Below are positions 42,679 to 52,177 of a DNA stretch of 64,000 nt, one piece after another; the first letter of the stretch is position 1; every line of letters starts with the position of its first letter. The notes under the pieces were generated by a model. It searched no databases. It was given only the letters and a program-made list of their open reading frames with translations, and was not told where the DNA came from. Source of the DNA: JAAXHB01 sp965221635 (lineage in GTDB: Bacteria; Actinomycetota; Acidimicrobiia; Acidimicrobiales; Aldehydirespiratoraceae); the NCBI GenBank assembly GCA_965221635.1, contig OZ244902.1:1364001-1428000 (forward strand), given 5' to 3'. The position numbers and the translations under genes are program-made.

Positions 42679-43716
42679 TCAGGGGATCACCATTACTTTG
42701 CACTGATCGGTGGGCTTTCTCAGCGCCTCGAACGCCACGGGCAGCTCGTCGAGGGTTATTCGGTGAGAGATCATCGGCGACGGATCAACACGGCCCGTGG
42801 CGATCATCTCCAGGATGAACTCGTTCTCGGCTCTGGTGTACACCCGAGCGGTGCGAATTTGGGGTTGTTTGAAGTAGGCGGCGAGATGGTCGAAACCGTC
42901 GGGTTCCATGCACACCCCGCCGGTAACCACGGTGCCCATGGGCCGAACCGCTGCCACCGCCGCGTCGAGCATCCCGGGCCGTCCCACCGCTTCGATCACC
43001 ACATCGGGATCGTGGCTCCCGGTTGCGCCGGCGAACAGCACGCCCATGCTCTCACCTTCGGCGGGGTCGATCACGTCTGTGGCGCCGAGGCGCAACGCCA
43101 GGTCCCGCCGGTGCGGCACCATTTCGGCCACCACCACCCGACGTGCCCCGAAGAACCGCGCCCACAAGGTGGCGGCCAGCCCGATCGGCCCGGCGCCCAT
43201 GATCAGCACCCTGTCACCCACCGACAGCTCGGCCTGGCGCACGCACAACAAACCGGTGGCGAGAGGTTCGGTGAGCGCCGCCACCTCCAACGGCACCGAT
43301 TCGGGCACCGCGATCAGGTCGCTGAGCGACACGGTTAGGTACTGCGCGTAGGCGCCGTCGGGCTCGCGATCCCCCAGGGCGCCGAAGCTGCACTGGTGGG
43401 GGCAGTCCTCGGGCCGGTCGAGCAGGCAGTGCCCGCACACGCCGCAACTTCCCAGTGGGATCGGGTACACCCTGTCGCCAATCGACCAGTCACCTGACGC
43501 GTCGGGGCCGAGTTCGGTGATCACACCGGCAACCTCGTGGCCGAGCACACCTCCCCGGCGGGCCAGGTCACCAGCGGCGGTGGTGGCGTGCAGATCCGAG
43601 CCGCACACCCCGCACGCGGCAACCTTGATCACCGCCTGGCGGGGCCCCGGCCGGGGATCGGGCCGTTCGGCGAGGCGCAACGGCTGCCCCGGTGCGTCGT
43701 AAACGGCGGCTCTCAT
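42679..43716 (-). CDS. Zinc-dependent medium-chain dehydrogenase (threonine dehydrogenase-like)
   Basis: 345-residue MDR protein. Catalytic zinc residues lie in VAACGVCGSDLHA and LGHEVAGVI. The structural zinc cluster is CGVCGHCLLDRPEDCPH, in which the last ligand differs from the classic four Cys. The Rossmann motif is VLIMGAGPIGLAATL. Probably oxidises a polyol or amino alcohol using NAD. It lies between VOC genes on the same strand and is likely co-transcribed with them. Confidence 0.87.
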   Translation of the reverse strand: MRAAVYDAPGQPLRLAERPDPRPGPRQAVIKVAACGVCGSDLHATTAAGDLARRGGVLGHEVAGVITELGPDASGDWSIGDRVYPIPLGSCGVCGHCLLDRPEDCPHQCSFGALGDREPDGAYAQYLTVSLSDLIAVPESVPLEVAALTEPLATGLLCVRQAELSVGDRVLIMGAGPIGLAATLWARFFGARRVVVAEMVPHRRDLALRLGATDVIDPAEGESMGVLFAGATGSHDPDVVIEAVGRPGMLDAAVAAVRPMGTVVTGGVCMEPDGFDHLAAYFKQPQIRTARVYTRAENEFILEMIATGRVDPSPMISHRITLDELPVAFEALRKPTDQCKVMVIP

Positions 43717-43808
43717 GGTTGGTGCTCGTGGTGGCGCAAGTTCATGTCTGGTGTTCCTGGTGCTGGGTGTTCATCAGTGATGGGCTCGCAGGACGCGCAT
43801 CGGCGGGG

Positions 43809-44282
43809 TCAGTGGAGGTCGGACAGGGAGGCGAGGCGGGTGCCGGTGGACATGAACTCGATGATCGTGCCGAACGGGTCCCGGCAGTACACCGCGGCCG
43901 CGCCCTGGCCGAGGTGGAGGGGGTCGCCCATGCGCGTGCCTCCCAGAGCCTCCAGGCGATCCAGGGCCGCGTCCACGTCGTCCACTTCGATCGCCAGGTG
44001 CCGCAGGCCTTGTTCGTGGGCGCCCCGCACAGCGGGATCGTCCCCGACCTGGGTGGGCTGGTGGTACTGCCACAGCTCCAGGTAACTGCCCGAGCCTCGC
44101 AGCAGCGCCCCATCCGCGGACGACCCCGAGAGCCCCACCGCGCTGTTGGTGGCGTGGTCATCGGCGCCCCACTTGTCGCGTTCGATCACCTCCATGTTGA
44201 GCAGCGCGCCGTAGAACTCCACCGCCGCGGCGAGGTCGTCCACCACAAGGCCCACGTGGTGGATGCCCGTGAAGGTCACCAT
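43809..44282 (-). CDS. Single-domain VOC/glyoxalase-like protein
   Basis: 157-residue VOC protein. Metal residues are plausible as His in FTGIHHVGLVVDDL, His in RHLAIEVDDVDAA and Glu in TIIEFMSTG. The length fits single-domain epimerases or glyoxalases that dimerise. Neighbours are a zinc dehydrogenase downstream and a two-domain VOC protein upstream. Reaction unknown; methylmalonyl-CoA epimerase-like or an isomerase is possible. Confidence 0.82.
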   Translation of the reverse strand: MVTFTGIHHVGLVVDDLAAAVEFYGALLNMEVIERDKWGADDHATNSAVGLSGSSADGALLRGSGSYLELWQYHQPTQVGDDPAVRGAHEQGLRHLAIEVDDVDAALDRLEALGGTRMGDPLHLGQGAAAVYCRDPFGTIIEFMSTGTRLASLSDLH

Positions 44283-44341
44283 CGCAAACCGCCGGGTGAA
44301 GCGATCGCCGCGGGCCGGGGCCGGGCTGGGCGCTGCCGCTC

Positions 44342-45214
44342 TCAGGCGGCCAAGCGCTCGCGTACCTGCACGAGGTTGCCGCTGGGTTCGCGCACGTAAC
44401 CGGTGCGTGCGCCGATGCGATCATCGAAGGCGGGTGCGGCCACCTCCTCGAAACCGGCGCCGACGGCGTCCCGCCAGGCGGAGTCCACATCCGTGGCGTG
44501 GTACAGCACCGTGGAGATCACCGGGCCGTGGCGATCCATCAAATCGTGCTCGGCTGCGGTGCTCGGCGTTGCCAGCACGTTCACGCACTGCCTGTTGCCG
44601 TAGGTGGGGTCGGCGAGGTACACGAGTCCCTCGTTGTCGCTGCGTGCGTCGAGGATGATCTTCTGGCCCAGCACATCGGTGTACCACTCCACCTGCGTGT
44701 TGAGGTCACGGCACAACTGCACCACACCAAGGGTTTGCAAACCCGGATGACCAACGGGGCGGAACTCCATGTCGGGCGTCTTGAAATCGCCCACGTATTC
44801 CATGATCTCCACCCAGCGGCCCTCGGGGTCGATGGCCACGAACCCGTTGTAGGTGTCGCCGAACTCCTCGTATTCCATGGCCACGGTGGCGCCGTTGGAC
44901 TGGAGATGGTCCACCGTGTCGAACGCGTTGGGAACGATCCAGCACACGTGGTTGATGCCCGAGCCGTGCTGGGCGAACCAGCTGCGCTCGTATTCGAACT
45001 GGTAGGGCGGCGCTTCCAGTTGCATCTGGAACGGGCCGCCGCAGGCCAAAAAGGTGTAGTCCACGCCGCCTTCGTCGGTTTGGTGCATGTCGGGGATGCC
45101 GGCCCAGTAGTAGGCGGGGATGGCGTGATACCAGCGCAGCCAGTTCCACATTGCCTCACGGGGCTTCGTTTCGTAGATGCACAGGTGGTGTAGCTGGTAG
45201 GTGGGTGTTCCCAT
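44342..45214 (-). CDS. VOC-fold protein with two domains
   Basis: 290 residues from ATG 45214, preceded by AGGGAGA; the frame is open further upstream through repeat-rich DNA with no supported start. Domain 1 has YQLHHLCIYET (His), INHVCWIVPN (His) and WVEIMEYVG (Glu). Domain 2 (LGVVQLCRDLNTQVEWYTDVLG) has a less complete metal set, suggesting one active and one structural domain as in extradiol dioxygenases. Probably first in the minus-strand operon 45214-39824. Confidence 0.82.
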   Translation of the reverse strand: MGTPTYQLHHLCIYETKPREAMWNWLRWYHAIPAYYWAGIPDMHQTDEGGVDYTFLACGGPFQMQLEAPPYQFEYERSWFAQHGSGINHVCWIVPNAFDTVDHLQSNGATVAMEYEEFGDTYNGFVAIDPEGRWVEIMEYVGDFKTPDMEFRPVGHPGLQTLGVVQLCRDLNTQVEWYTDVLGQKIILDARSDNEGLVYLADPTYGNRQCVNVLATPSTAAEHDLMDRHGPVISTVLYHATDVDSAWRDAVGAGFEEVAAPAFDDRIGARTGYVREPSGNLVQVRERLAA

Positions 45215-45628
45215 GGGTCTCCCTGGTGTGGCTGTGGTCGGCCTTGTTTGGCCGGGTCGGTTGGGGGTCGAGTTGGCTGGCGTGTCGAGTTGGCTGGCGG
45301 GTCGAATTGGCTGGGTTTGGGTGGAGTCTGGCGAGTTTCGCCGGGGACTGCTTCTGACGGCTTGCAAGGTGATGCAAGCAGGTGCAGTCACAAGATGCAA
45401 TCAGGTTGGCGCAGGCTTGGCCAAGCGGGGCCGAAGGGAGGAAGCCCTCGCGCACGATGAACTGGTACGTCCCCAAATCAGAGCGTCCCGAAATGGTGCG
45501 CCCTCAACTCTTGGCCGGATCACCCGCACTTGTGGCCGGGGGCAGTTCCTTGTGTTGGGTGGCCCTGAGGGTGATGTGGGTTCCCTGCGCCTGGTGTGTG
45601 GGCTCGCTGCGGCTTTAGGATCAACCAC
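45215..45628. other. 414-bp divergent spacer without a supported gene
   Basis: This gap separates the divergent VOC operon and the P-type ATPase gene. It contains the 17-bp repeat at 45267-45317. Reading frames run through it on both strands but show no ribosome site and no domain. Promoters for both directions must lie here; no clear hexamer pair could be chosen. Confidence 0.6.
45267..45317. repeat. 17-bp tandem repeat, three copies
   Basis: GTCGAGTTGGCTGGCGT-like units at 45267-45283, 45284-45300 and 45301-45317, preceded by a partial copy. They lie 53 bp upstream of the VOC start, so they fall in its 5' leader or promoter region. Confidence 0.82.
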
Positions 45629-47980
45629 ATGGGCGCTGAGACGTCCACGAGACGGGTTCGCAGCGACATTCGCGTGGAGGGCATGTCCTGCGCGGCGTGC
45701 GCAAGCCGCGTCACCTCGGTGTTGGAGTCCAGCGAAGCGGTGCTCGACGCTCGGGTGAACTTCGCGGCGGGCAGGGCCACCGTCTTCCACGACGGAACCA
45801 TCAACGACGACGGCCTGCGCGCCCTGGTGCGCTCATCGGGCTACGACGCTCCCGCCGGTTGGGTGGAGTCCGAGATCACGGCCCTCGGAGACGGCGCCGT
45901 GGGTGCCGCTGCCGACGACGCCGTGGAGGTGGACGACTACGAAACACGGCGCGTCACGGGCCTGTGGCGGCGCATGATCGTGGCCGCAACGGTGACCGTT
46001 GTGGTGGTTGCGTTCTCGATGGTGCCGGGACTGCGTTCACCTGCGGGCGAATGGGGCCTTGGTGCGATTGTGTCCCTGGTGGGCGCTGCGGTGGTGGTGT
46101 TCGGCGCGGGATGGCAGTTCCACCGTGCAGGGATCCGCTCGGCCCGTCACCTCGCACCAACGATGGACACGCTGGTTTCGCTGGGTTCGGCGGCGGCGTG
46201 GTTGTGGTCGGTGGCGGTGCTTGTGGCAGGCGTGGACGGCGGTCACGTGTACTTCGAGACGGGCGCGGTGATCGTTGCCCTGGTGCTGGTGGGCAAATGG
46301 CTAGAGGCGCGGGCCACCCGACGTTCGGGCGAAGCGGTGAGAGCGCTGGCCAAGCTCGGGGCGTCCACGGTTCGCCTGGTGGACGGCACCGTGATCGACC
46401 CGATTGACCTGCAGGTGGGCATGCGATTCGTGGTGGCGCCCGGCGAGCGGATCGCCACCGACGGCGTTGTGATCAGCGGCGCTTCAGCGGTGGACGTGTC
46501 GATGGTGACCGGTGAGCCGGTGCCTGCCGACATCACCACCGGTCACGAGGTGATCGGCGCCACTGTGAACCTCAGCGGCACCTTGGAGGTGGAAGCCACC
46601 CGGGTGGGCGCCGACACGGCGTTGGCGCAGATCATTCGTCTCACCGACGAGGCGCAGGGTGGTCGTGCCGAGGTGCAGCGCCTGGTGGACCGGGTTGCCG
46701 CGGTGTTCGTGCCGATTGTGCTGGCGTTGGCGGTGGTCACCCTCGGTGTGTGGTTCGTGGTGGGCGGCGCCGCTTCGCAGGCTTTCACCGCGGCTGTGGC
46801 GGTGCTGATCATTTCGTGTCCGTGTGCGCTGGGTTTGGCCACGCCGCTGGCGGTGATGGTGGGCACCGGCCGAGGCGCGCAGCTGGGGGTGATCATCAAG
46901 GGCGGAGAGGTGCTGGAGGACACACGCCGGCTCAACACTGTGATGCTCGACAAGACCGGCACCGTCACCGAGGGTCGCCTGGTGGTGATGGCGGTGACCG
47001 CCCCCGCACCCACCGCGCCCACAGCCTCGCCTGCCGCGGCTACCTTGCCCGCCGACCGCCCCGACCGCCTCGATCACGCCGGTCACGCTGACCGCCCCGA
47101 CCACGCCGGTCGCGATGACCGCTCCGATCACGCCGAGGAATTGGCGGAGCTGGCCGCGGCCCTGGAGTCACGGTCGGAGCATCCTGTGGGCGCAGCGATC
47201 GCCCGGCACTGGCGTGGCAACGCCGCCCCCGCGGAGGTGGCCGATTTCGTGAACCATCCCGGCCTCGGTGTCACCGGCAGCATTCACGGCATCGAGGTGC
47301 GCGCAGGGCGGGCGGCGCTGTTCGATCACGTTCCCGAGACGTTGCAGGCCGAAGCCACCACCGCCGCCGACAAGGGCCACACCACGGTGCTTGTGGGACG
47401 CGGCGCAACCGCGGAGGCGGTGATCTCGCTGGCGGACAAGGTGAAGCCCTCTTCGGCAGAAGCGGTGCGCCAGTTGCGGCGCCTCGGCTTGGAGGTGGTG
47501 TTGCTCACCGGCGACAACCGGCGAACCGCCGAGGCCGTGGCCGCGCAGATCGGCGCGCAGCGGGTGGTGGCGGAGGTGCTTCCCGCCGACAAGGCCGCGG
47601 AGGTGGCCGCCGGTCAACAACAGGGCCAAAGGGTGGCGATGGTGGGTGATGGCATCAACGATGCCGTGGCTCTGGCCACCGCCGACATCGGCATCGCCAT
47701 GGGAACCGGCGCCGATGTGGCCATGGAGGCGTCGGATCTCACGATCGTGGGTGGCGACCCGCGCGCCGTTGGCGATGCCATCACCTTGGCCCGTCGAACA
47801 CTGCGAACCATCAAGGTGAACTTGTTCTGGGCGTTCGCCTACAACGTGGCTGCGATTCCCCTGGCCGCAACCGGGGTGCTCAGCCCGATGCCGGCTGCCG
47901 CGGCGATGGGCTTGTCGTCGCTGTTCGTGGTGTCCAACAGCTTGCGCCTGCGCCGGTTCCAGCCACAGCGCCTGTTATAA
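45629..47980 (+). CDS. Heavy-metal (copper-type) P1B ATPase
   Basis: 783-residue metal-exporting ATPase. An N-terminal heavy-metal-associated domain has GMSCAACASRV (Cys 21 and 24). About eight membrane segments are present, with the CPC metal site at residues 397-399 (ISCPCALGLATPL). Other motifs are the phosphorylated Asp in MLDKTGTVTEG (441), the HP motif SEHPVGAAI, and the late membrane motifs YN and MGLSS that mark Cu+ pumps. ATG 45629 is chosen because the domain begins about 13 residues later. The nucleotide-binding domain carries a repeat-derived His/Asp-rich insert (see 47063-47137). No copper regulator or chaperone gene is adjacent. Confidence 0.92.
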   Translation: MGAETSTRRVRSDIRVEGMSCAACASRVTSVLESSEAVLDARVNFAAGRATVFHDGTINDDGLRALVRSSGYDAPAGWVESEITALGDGAVGAAADDAVEVDDYETRRVTGLWRRMIVAATVTVVVVAFSMVPGLRSPAGEWGLGAIVSLVGAAVVVFGAGWQFHRAGIRSARHLAPTMDTLVSLGSAAAWLWSVAVLVAGVDGGHVYFETGAVIVALVLVGKWLEARATRRSGEAVRALAKLGASTVRLVDGTVIDPIDLQVGMRFVVAPGERIATDGVVISGASAVDVSMVTGEPVPADITTGHEVIGATVNLSGTLEVEATRVGADTALAQIIRLTDEAQGGRAEVQRLVDRVAAVFVPIVLALAVVTLGVWFVVGGAASQAFTAAVAVLIISCPCALGLATPLAVMVGTGRGAQLGVIIKGGEVLEDTRRLNTVMLDKTGTVTEGRLVVMAVTAPAPTAPTASPAAATLPADRPDRLDHAGHADRPDHAGRDDRSDHAEELAELAAALESRSEHPVGAAIARHWRGNAAPAEVADFVNHPGLGVTGSIHGIEVRAGRAALFDHVPETLQAEATTAADKGHTTVLVGRGATAEAVISLADKVKPSSAEAVRQLRRLGLEVVLLTGDNRRTAEAVAAQIGAQRVVAEVLPADKAAEVAAGQQQGQRVAMVGDGINDAVALATADIGIAMGTGADVAMEASDLTIVGGDPRAVGDAITLARRTLRTIKVNLFWAFAYNVAAIPLAATGVLSPMPAAAAMGLSSLFVVSNSLRLRRFQPQRLL
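47063..47137. repeat. 27-bp in-frame repeat encoding a His/Asp-rich insert in the P-type ATPase
   Basis: Units at 47063-47089 and 47090-47116 and a partial third (47117-47137) encode D-R-x-D-H-A-G-type repeats between the phosphorylation site and the HP motif. The His/Asp content could bind metal, but repeat slippage alone explains its origin. Confidence 0.82.
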
Positions 47981-48100
47981 GCTCTAACGAATCGATTAGC
48001 AGGCCTAGCGCCGCTGCGCTGCCGCACGGATGTGGCGCGCCGGCACCGGCCCGAATCACACAATCAGCCCGATCCAAACAATGAGCGAGGTGAGATCCGA

Positions 48101-49867
48101 ATGACCCGCATGACCCCTAGCGAAGCGTTCGTGGAGACCATGGTGGCCCACGGCGTGGACACCATTTTCGGCATCATGGGCAGCGCGTTCATGGACGCCA
48201 TGGACATTTTCGAGCCTGCCGGGATCGAACTGGTGCCGGTGGTACACGAGCAAGGCGCCGCGCACATGGCCGACGGGTTCGCTCGTGTGAGCGGACGCCA
48301 CGGCGTGGTGATCGGCCAGAACGGCCCTGGCATCTCCAACTGCGTCACGGCCATCGCGGCGGCGTTCTGGGCGCACAGCCCGGTGGTGATCATCACACCC
48401 GAGGCGGGAACGATGGGCATGGGCCTCGGCGGCTTCCAGGAGGCCAACCAGTTGCCGATGTTCGAGGAGTTCACCAAGTATCAGGGCCACATCAACAACG
48501 AGCACCGCATGGCCGAGATCACAGGTCGCTGCTTCGACAGGGCCATGTCCGAGCTTGGCCCCACTCAGCTCAACATTCCCCGTGACCGGTTCTACGGCGA
48601 CATCGACGTCACCATCAGAGGCCCTCAACCTCTCGACCGGGGCCCCGGCGGCAACCGCACCCTCGACGAGGCCGCGGAACTGCTGGCGACTGCGAAGTTC
48701 CCGGTGATGGTGTCGGGTGGTGGCGTGGTGATGGGCAACGCCACCGCGCAGGCCGTGGCTTTGGCCGAGCGGCTGGGGTGCGCGGTGGTGAACAGCTACC
48801 TGCACAACGACTCGTTCCCCGCTTCGCATCCGCAGTGGTGCGGGCCGTTGGGATATCAGGGCTCCAAGGCGGCGATGCGGTTGATCGCGCAAGCCGATGT
48901 GGTGCTGGCGCTCGGCACTCGCCTTGGGCCGTTCGGCACGCTGCCCCAGCACGGCTTGGACTACTGGCCCACCGGAGCGAAGATCATTCAGGTGGACGCC
49001 GAGTCCCAGATGCTTGGCCTGGTGAAACCCATCGACGTGGGGATTTGCGGTGACGCGGGTGCAGCAGCGGCGGCGCTGCTGTCCCGTCTGGAGGGCCGGG
49101 AGTTGGCCTGTGACGCCGACCGGGCGGCCCGGGTTGCCGACATTGCCGCCACGAAGGCCGACTGGGAGGCGGAACTCGACGATTGGACTTTCGAGACCGA
49201 CGATTTCAGCATCGACATGATCAAACAGGCCGCGGCGGAGCCCTACGACTGGATGCACCCCCGCCAGGTGTTGCGCGAACTCGAGAAGGCCATGCCCGAG
49301 CGGGTGATGGTGTCCACCGACATCGGCAACATCAACTCGGTGGCCAACAGCTACCTGCGATTCGACGAACCCAGGTCGTTCTTCGCGGCGATGAGTTGGG
49401 GCAACTGTGGTTACGCGCTGCCCACGATCATTGGCGCCAAGAAGGCCGCTCCCGACCGGCCCGCAGTGGCTTACGCCGGTGACGGCGCCTGGGCGATGAG
49501 CATGGTGGAGATCATGACCGCGGTGCGTCACAACATCCCGGTCACCGCGGTGGTGTTCCACAACCGCCAGTGGGGCGCCGAGAAGAAGAACCAGGTGGAC
49601 TTCTACGGTCGCCGCTTCGTGGCCGGGGAACTGGAAGGCGGCGAGAACTGGTCGGAGGTGGCCAAGGCCATGGGCGCGGACGGCGTGCGCGTGAACCAGC
49701 TCGAAGACGTGGGCCCGGCACTGACCGCGGCCATCGACGCGCAGATGAACGCCGGTCGCACCACGGTGATAGAGGCCATGTGTACAAAGGAACTAGGCGA
49801 CCCGTTCCGCAAGGACGCCCTGAGCCGCCCAGTTCGCCACCTAAAGAAATACCAGGACTACACCTAA
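48101..49867 (+). CDS. xsc: Sulfoacetaldehyde acetyltransferase
   Basis: 588-residue ThDP-dependent enzyme converting sulfoacetaldehyde and phosphate to acetyl phosphate and sulfite, the desulfonation step of taurine and related sulfonate degradation. It follows Xsc closely from end to end: SEAFVETMVAHGVDTIFGIMGSA, HEQGAAHMADGFAR, QNGPGISNCVTAIAAA, GGFQEANQLPMF, YLHNDSFPASHP, then GPLGYQGSKAAM and ALGTRLGPFGTLP. The ThDP motif is YAGDGAWAM followed by FHNRQWGAEKKNQ, and the tail KELGDPFRKDAL is also Xsc-like. It stands alone: no pta, taurine dehydrogenase or sulfite exporter gene is next to it. A terminator hairpin follows at once. Confidence 0.9.
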   Translation: MTRMTPSEAFVETMVAHGVDTIFGIMGSAFMDAMDIFEPAGIELVPVVHEQGAAHMADGFARVSGRHGVVIGQNGPGISNCVTAIAAAFWAHSPVVIITPEAGTMGMGLGGFQEANQLPMFEEFTKYQGHINNEHRMAEITGRCFDRAMSELGPTQLNIPRDRFYGDIDVTIRGPQPLDRGPGGNRTLDEAAELLATAKFPVMVSGGGVVMGNATAQAVALAERLGCAVVNSYLHNDSFPASHPQWCGPLGYQGSKAAMRLIAQADVVLALGTRLGPFGTLPQHGLDYWPTGAKIIQVDAESQMLGLVKPIDVGICGDAGAAAAALLSRLEGRELACDADRAARVADIAATKADWEAELDDWTFETDDFSIDMIKQAAAEPYDWMHPRQVLRELEKAMPERVMVSTDIGNINSVANSYLRFDEPRSFFAAMSWGNCGYALPTIIGAKKAAPDRPAVAYAGDGAWAMSMVEIMTAVRHNIPVTAVVFHNRQWGAEKKNQVDFYGRRFVAGELEGGENWSEVAKAMGADGVRVNQLEDVGPALTAAIDAQMNAGRTTVIEAMCTKELGDPFRKDALSRPVRHLKKYQDYT

Positions 49868-49900
49868 CCCCTCGCAGTCCTCATGCCCCTAAGCGAGGGG
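49868..49900 (+). terminator. Terminator hairpin after xsc
   Basis: CCCCTCGC (49868-49875) pairs perfectly with GCGAGGGG (49893-49900), starting directly after the TAA stop. No U-run follows, as often in high-GC bacteria. Confidence 0.7.
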
Positions 49901-50127
49901 CACTCTCGTCCCGCCACCAGGGCGCACACCTGGCGACCCAGCCAATGGGTTACCCCGCCACAGCGGCTACCCGGCGACCGGCACAACGGAGCACACCCAC
50001 CGACAGGAACGGGGGAACTAGCGCAGCGATGTTGAGTATTGCGGCGCTGTGGGAACCTCTGGTGTGTGAGGGTCGTCCAAGGCACTGAGGCGCCTGGCGT
50101 GAGGAGCGGTGAAGATCGGAGGTTGTG

Positions 50128-51834
50128 ATGGCGAGTCGGTTGGGTTCGAGAGTGACGTGGGTAGTGGCGGCTGGTGTGCTGGTGGCGGTGTGCGTTGTGG
50201 GGTGGTTGGTGTGGGCCACGGACCGGGACTTCACCTCCGAGGAGGTGGATGTGGCCGCTGAGCAAGTGGTGGGGGGCCCGGAGGATTGTTGGGGTGGGGC
50301 TTTGGATGGGGAGCCGATGGTGTGCTACGTGATGGAGCACGCACAGGCTGATGGAGCGCTGGAGGTGGTAGGGGTGTTCTTGGCACCGAGTGGACCTATC
50401 TATGTAGTCTTGGAGCAGGAGGAACCTATCGATGATGCATTGCTAAAGTCTATGCAAGCCAAGTACAAGGAGTTCATGATCACTCCTCAAGGTGCCATGC
50501 TGTACGGCCTAAACGGTCGTTGCAAGGATTTTGGCAGCCTTGTGGAGTGCGTGGATGATTGGGTGGGTGACGGGCCGTGGAGATTCAACACGCCGGATGA
50601 CTTCAGTATGTTCTCCCGGTTTACGAGCACGCATGATGACGTATTGGTCTTGCACGGGGGCCTCCCGGCTCGCAAGCGGGTTCCCGGTTGGGCGTCATGG
50701 GAGCAACTATGGCCTGAAGTTCCGGCTTCGGAACGGGATGCTGTCTCTCAGTCAGACCAGGAGGGGTCCTTCTGGACAAGCCCAGGATTTGACGTGTCCG
50801 ACGTGGACATGATCACAGGTCTCGGGGACGAAGATTGCGAAGGCCACGACTGGGCCGTCAGCGATGGCAAGTGTGTGACTTGGAGAACCTACGGCCACCT
50901 GGGCCTAGTAGGCGTCCGCAGCACGAGCGATTACTTTCCCGGCATGACTCCCACACTTTATGTTCAGATCAAATCGCCGCCGCCGGATCCTCAGGAGATC
51001 GAGCGCATCAAGCTGGAGTTATTGGATGATTACGACAAGGCAAGATTCAAGGCCGGGGAGTTGAACATCGAGATAATTCCAGTAGAGTACGATCTCGGTG
51101 AATTGTGGCGTTGGGCAGTCATTCTTGACCGATTCAAGTACTCCAAGAGCAACACGGTTGGACTCACTGCTGCTTGGGTGGGAACCAACGGAGTTGCTAT
51201 CAACGAGCCTGCGGACATTCGGATAACCATCAATGTTGCGGGACTGGATCCACTTGTGGTGGCTGCGGCGTTGCCGGAACTGCTTCCGGCTCTTGGTATC
51301 CCAGTCGATGCGGTCGGTCGGGTGGAGCATGAAGAGACTGATCAGCGCCGCTACCTGCTTCACCAGCCCGACGCGTCACAGTCGGGAACGCCGGAACCGG
51401 CTGAGATCATCATCCCCCTCGATCAAGTATCTGTGGCCACTGAGTCCAATTATGATGACATTACAGAAGTCGTCGACTCGGCGGGGTTCTTGGCATCGGA
51501 TGGCCATTCAGGAGATGCGAACACGCCGCCCGCTGCTGGTGGCTCCCAGAGTGATCAGCAGACTGCCACTGGCGCATCGTCTAATGGAGGCGGTGTCGCC
51601 TCAGGCGGAAGCCATGCTGACCCTCAGGGCATGGCTGCTTCGCGAGGTTCGGGTGGGTCTGTGGAGGGATCGGAGGCGCAGTCGTTGGCTGCGAGTTCTG
51701 AGGTTGCTGAGTCTGGGTCTTCAGGATCCGCCGCCGACGATGGTGGGGTGTCAGTTTGGTGGCTCGTGGGTCTTGCTGCGTTGGCAGCCGTTGCGGCGAT
51801 TGGCGTTGGGGTGCTGTGGTCACGTCGCGCTTGA
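50128..51834 (+). CDS. Tandem paralogue A: unrecognised double-anchored extracytoplasmic protein
   Basis: 568 residues from ATG 50128 (GGAGG ends 5 bases upstream; GTG 50125 is too close). An N-terminal membrane segment (VTWVVAAGVLVAVCVVGWLV) acts as signal anchor. The outer part has three conserved Cys pairs: CWGGALDGEPMVC, CKDFGSLVEC and CEGHDWAVSDGKC. A conserved central domain (TWRTYG to LPELLPALGI) is followed by a Ser/Gly/Asp-rich linker (about 410-530), then a C-terminal membrane segment (VWWLVGLAALAAVAAIGVGV) and a short basic end. No family recognised. Compared with B and C the ends are nearly constant and residues about 90-220 and the linker are variable. Confidence 0.85.
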   Translation: MASRLGSRVTWVVAAGVLVAVCVVGWLVWATDRDFTSEEVDVAAEQVVGGPEDCWGGALDGEPMVCYVMEHAQADGALEVVGVFLAPSGPIYVVLEQEEPIDDALLKSMQAKYKEFMITPQGAMLYGLNGRCKDFGSLVECVDDWVGDGPWRFNTPDDFSMFSRFTSTHDDVLVLHGGLPARKRVPGWASWEQLWPEVPASERDAVSQSDQEGSFWTSPGFDVSDVDMITGLGDEDCEGHDWAVSDGKCVTWRTYGHLGLVGVRSTSDYFPGMTPTLYVQIKSPPPDPQEIERIKLELLDDYDKARFKAGELNIEIIPVEYDLGELWRWAVILDRFKYSKSNTVGLTAAWVGTNGVAINEPADIRITINVAGLDPLVVAAALPELLPALGIPVDAVGRVEHEETDQRRYLLHQPDASQSGTPEPAEIIIPLDQVSVATESNYDDITEVVDSAGFLASDGHSGDANTPPAAGGSQSDQQTATGASSNGGGVASGGSHADPQGMAASRGSGGSVEGSEAQSLAASSEVAESGSSGSAADDGGVSVWWLVGLAALAAVAAIGVGVLWSRRA

Positions 51835-52177
51835 CGCGACATCTCGGATCAGCTTGGTGAGGCTTTGGACGGGTTCTGTTGCTGGAGCCGGTTCTTACAG
51901 GATTGTGTCGAGGGCACTCCAAGCCCGCCACGAGTGGTCGCTGTGTGCCAACTCCGACCGTTGGCCTGCAATCGTTGATGCTCGGTCCTGGTCATCGTGG
52001 AGGAACCCAGCATGGCCCGCTGTGCTGCGGGCACCTAGCGCACGCCGGCTGATCTCCCTGCGGCCTTGACTACCTCGGGCAGACACTACGGGTGTGATGT
52101 GGGAACCTCTGGTGTGAGGGGGTCGTCCAAGGCACTGAGGCGATTGGCTCGAGGAGCGGTGAAGATCGGAGGTTGTG
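51835..52177. other. Spacer between paralogues A and B
   Basis: 343 bp with no supported gene. About 260 bp of it is repeated nearly exactly after paralogue B. It contains a hairpin GCCCGC/GCGGGC with a 6-base loop at about 52016-52033, a possible terminator, and then the leader of paralogue B. The strict conservation could mean a functional RNA or recent gene conversion; no known RNA was recognised. Confidence 0.6.

Noticed and set aside
51849..52034. Minus-strand 61-codon frame conserved in both inter-paralogue spacers
   Set aside because: Its conservation follows from the whole spacer being nearly identical, so it is not independent evidence of coding. No start signal was seen.
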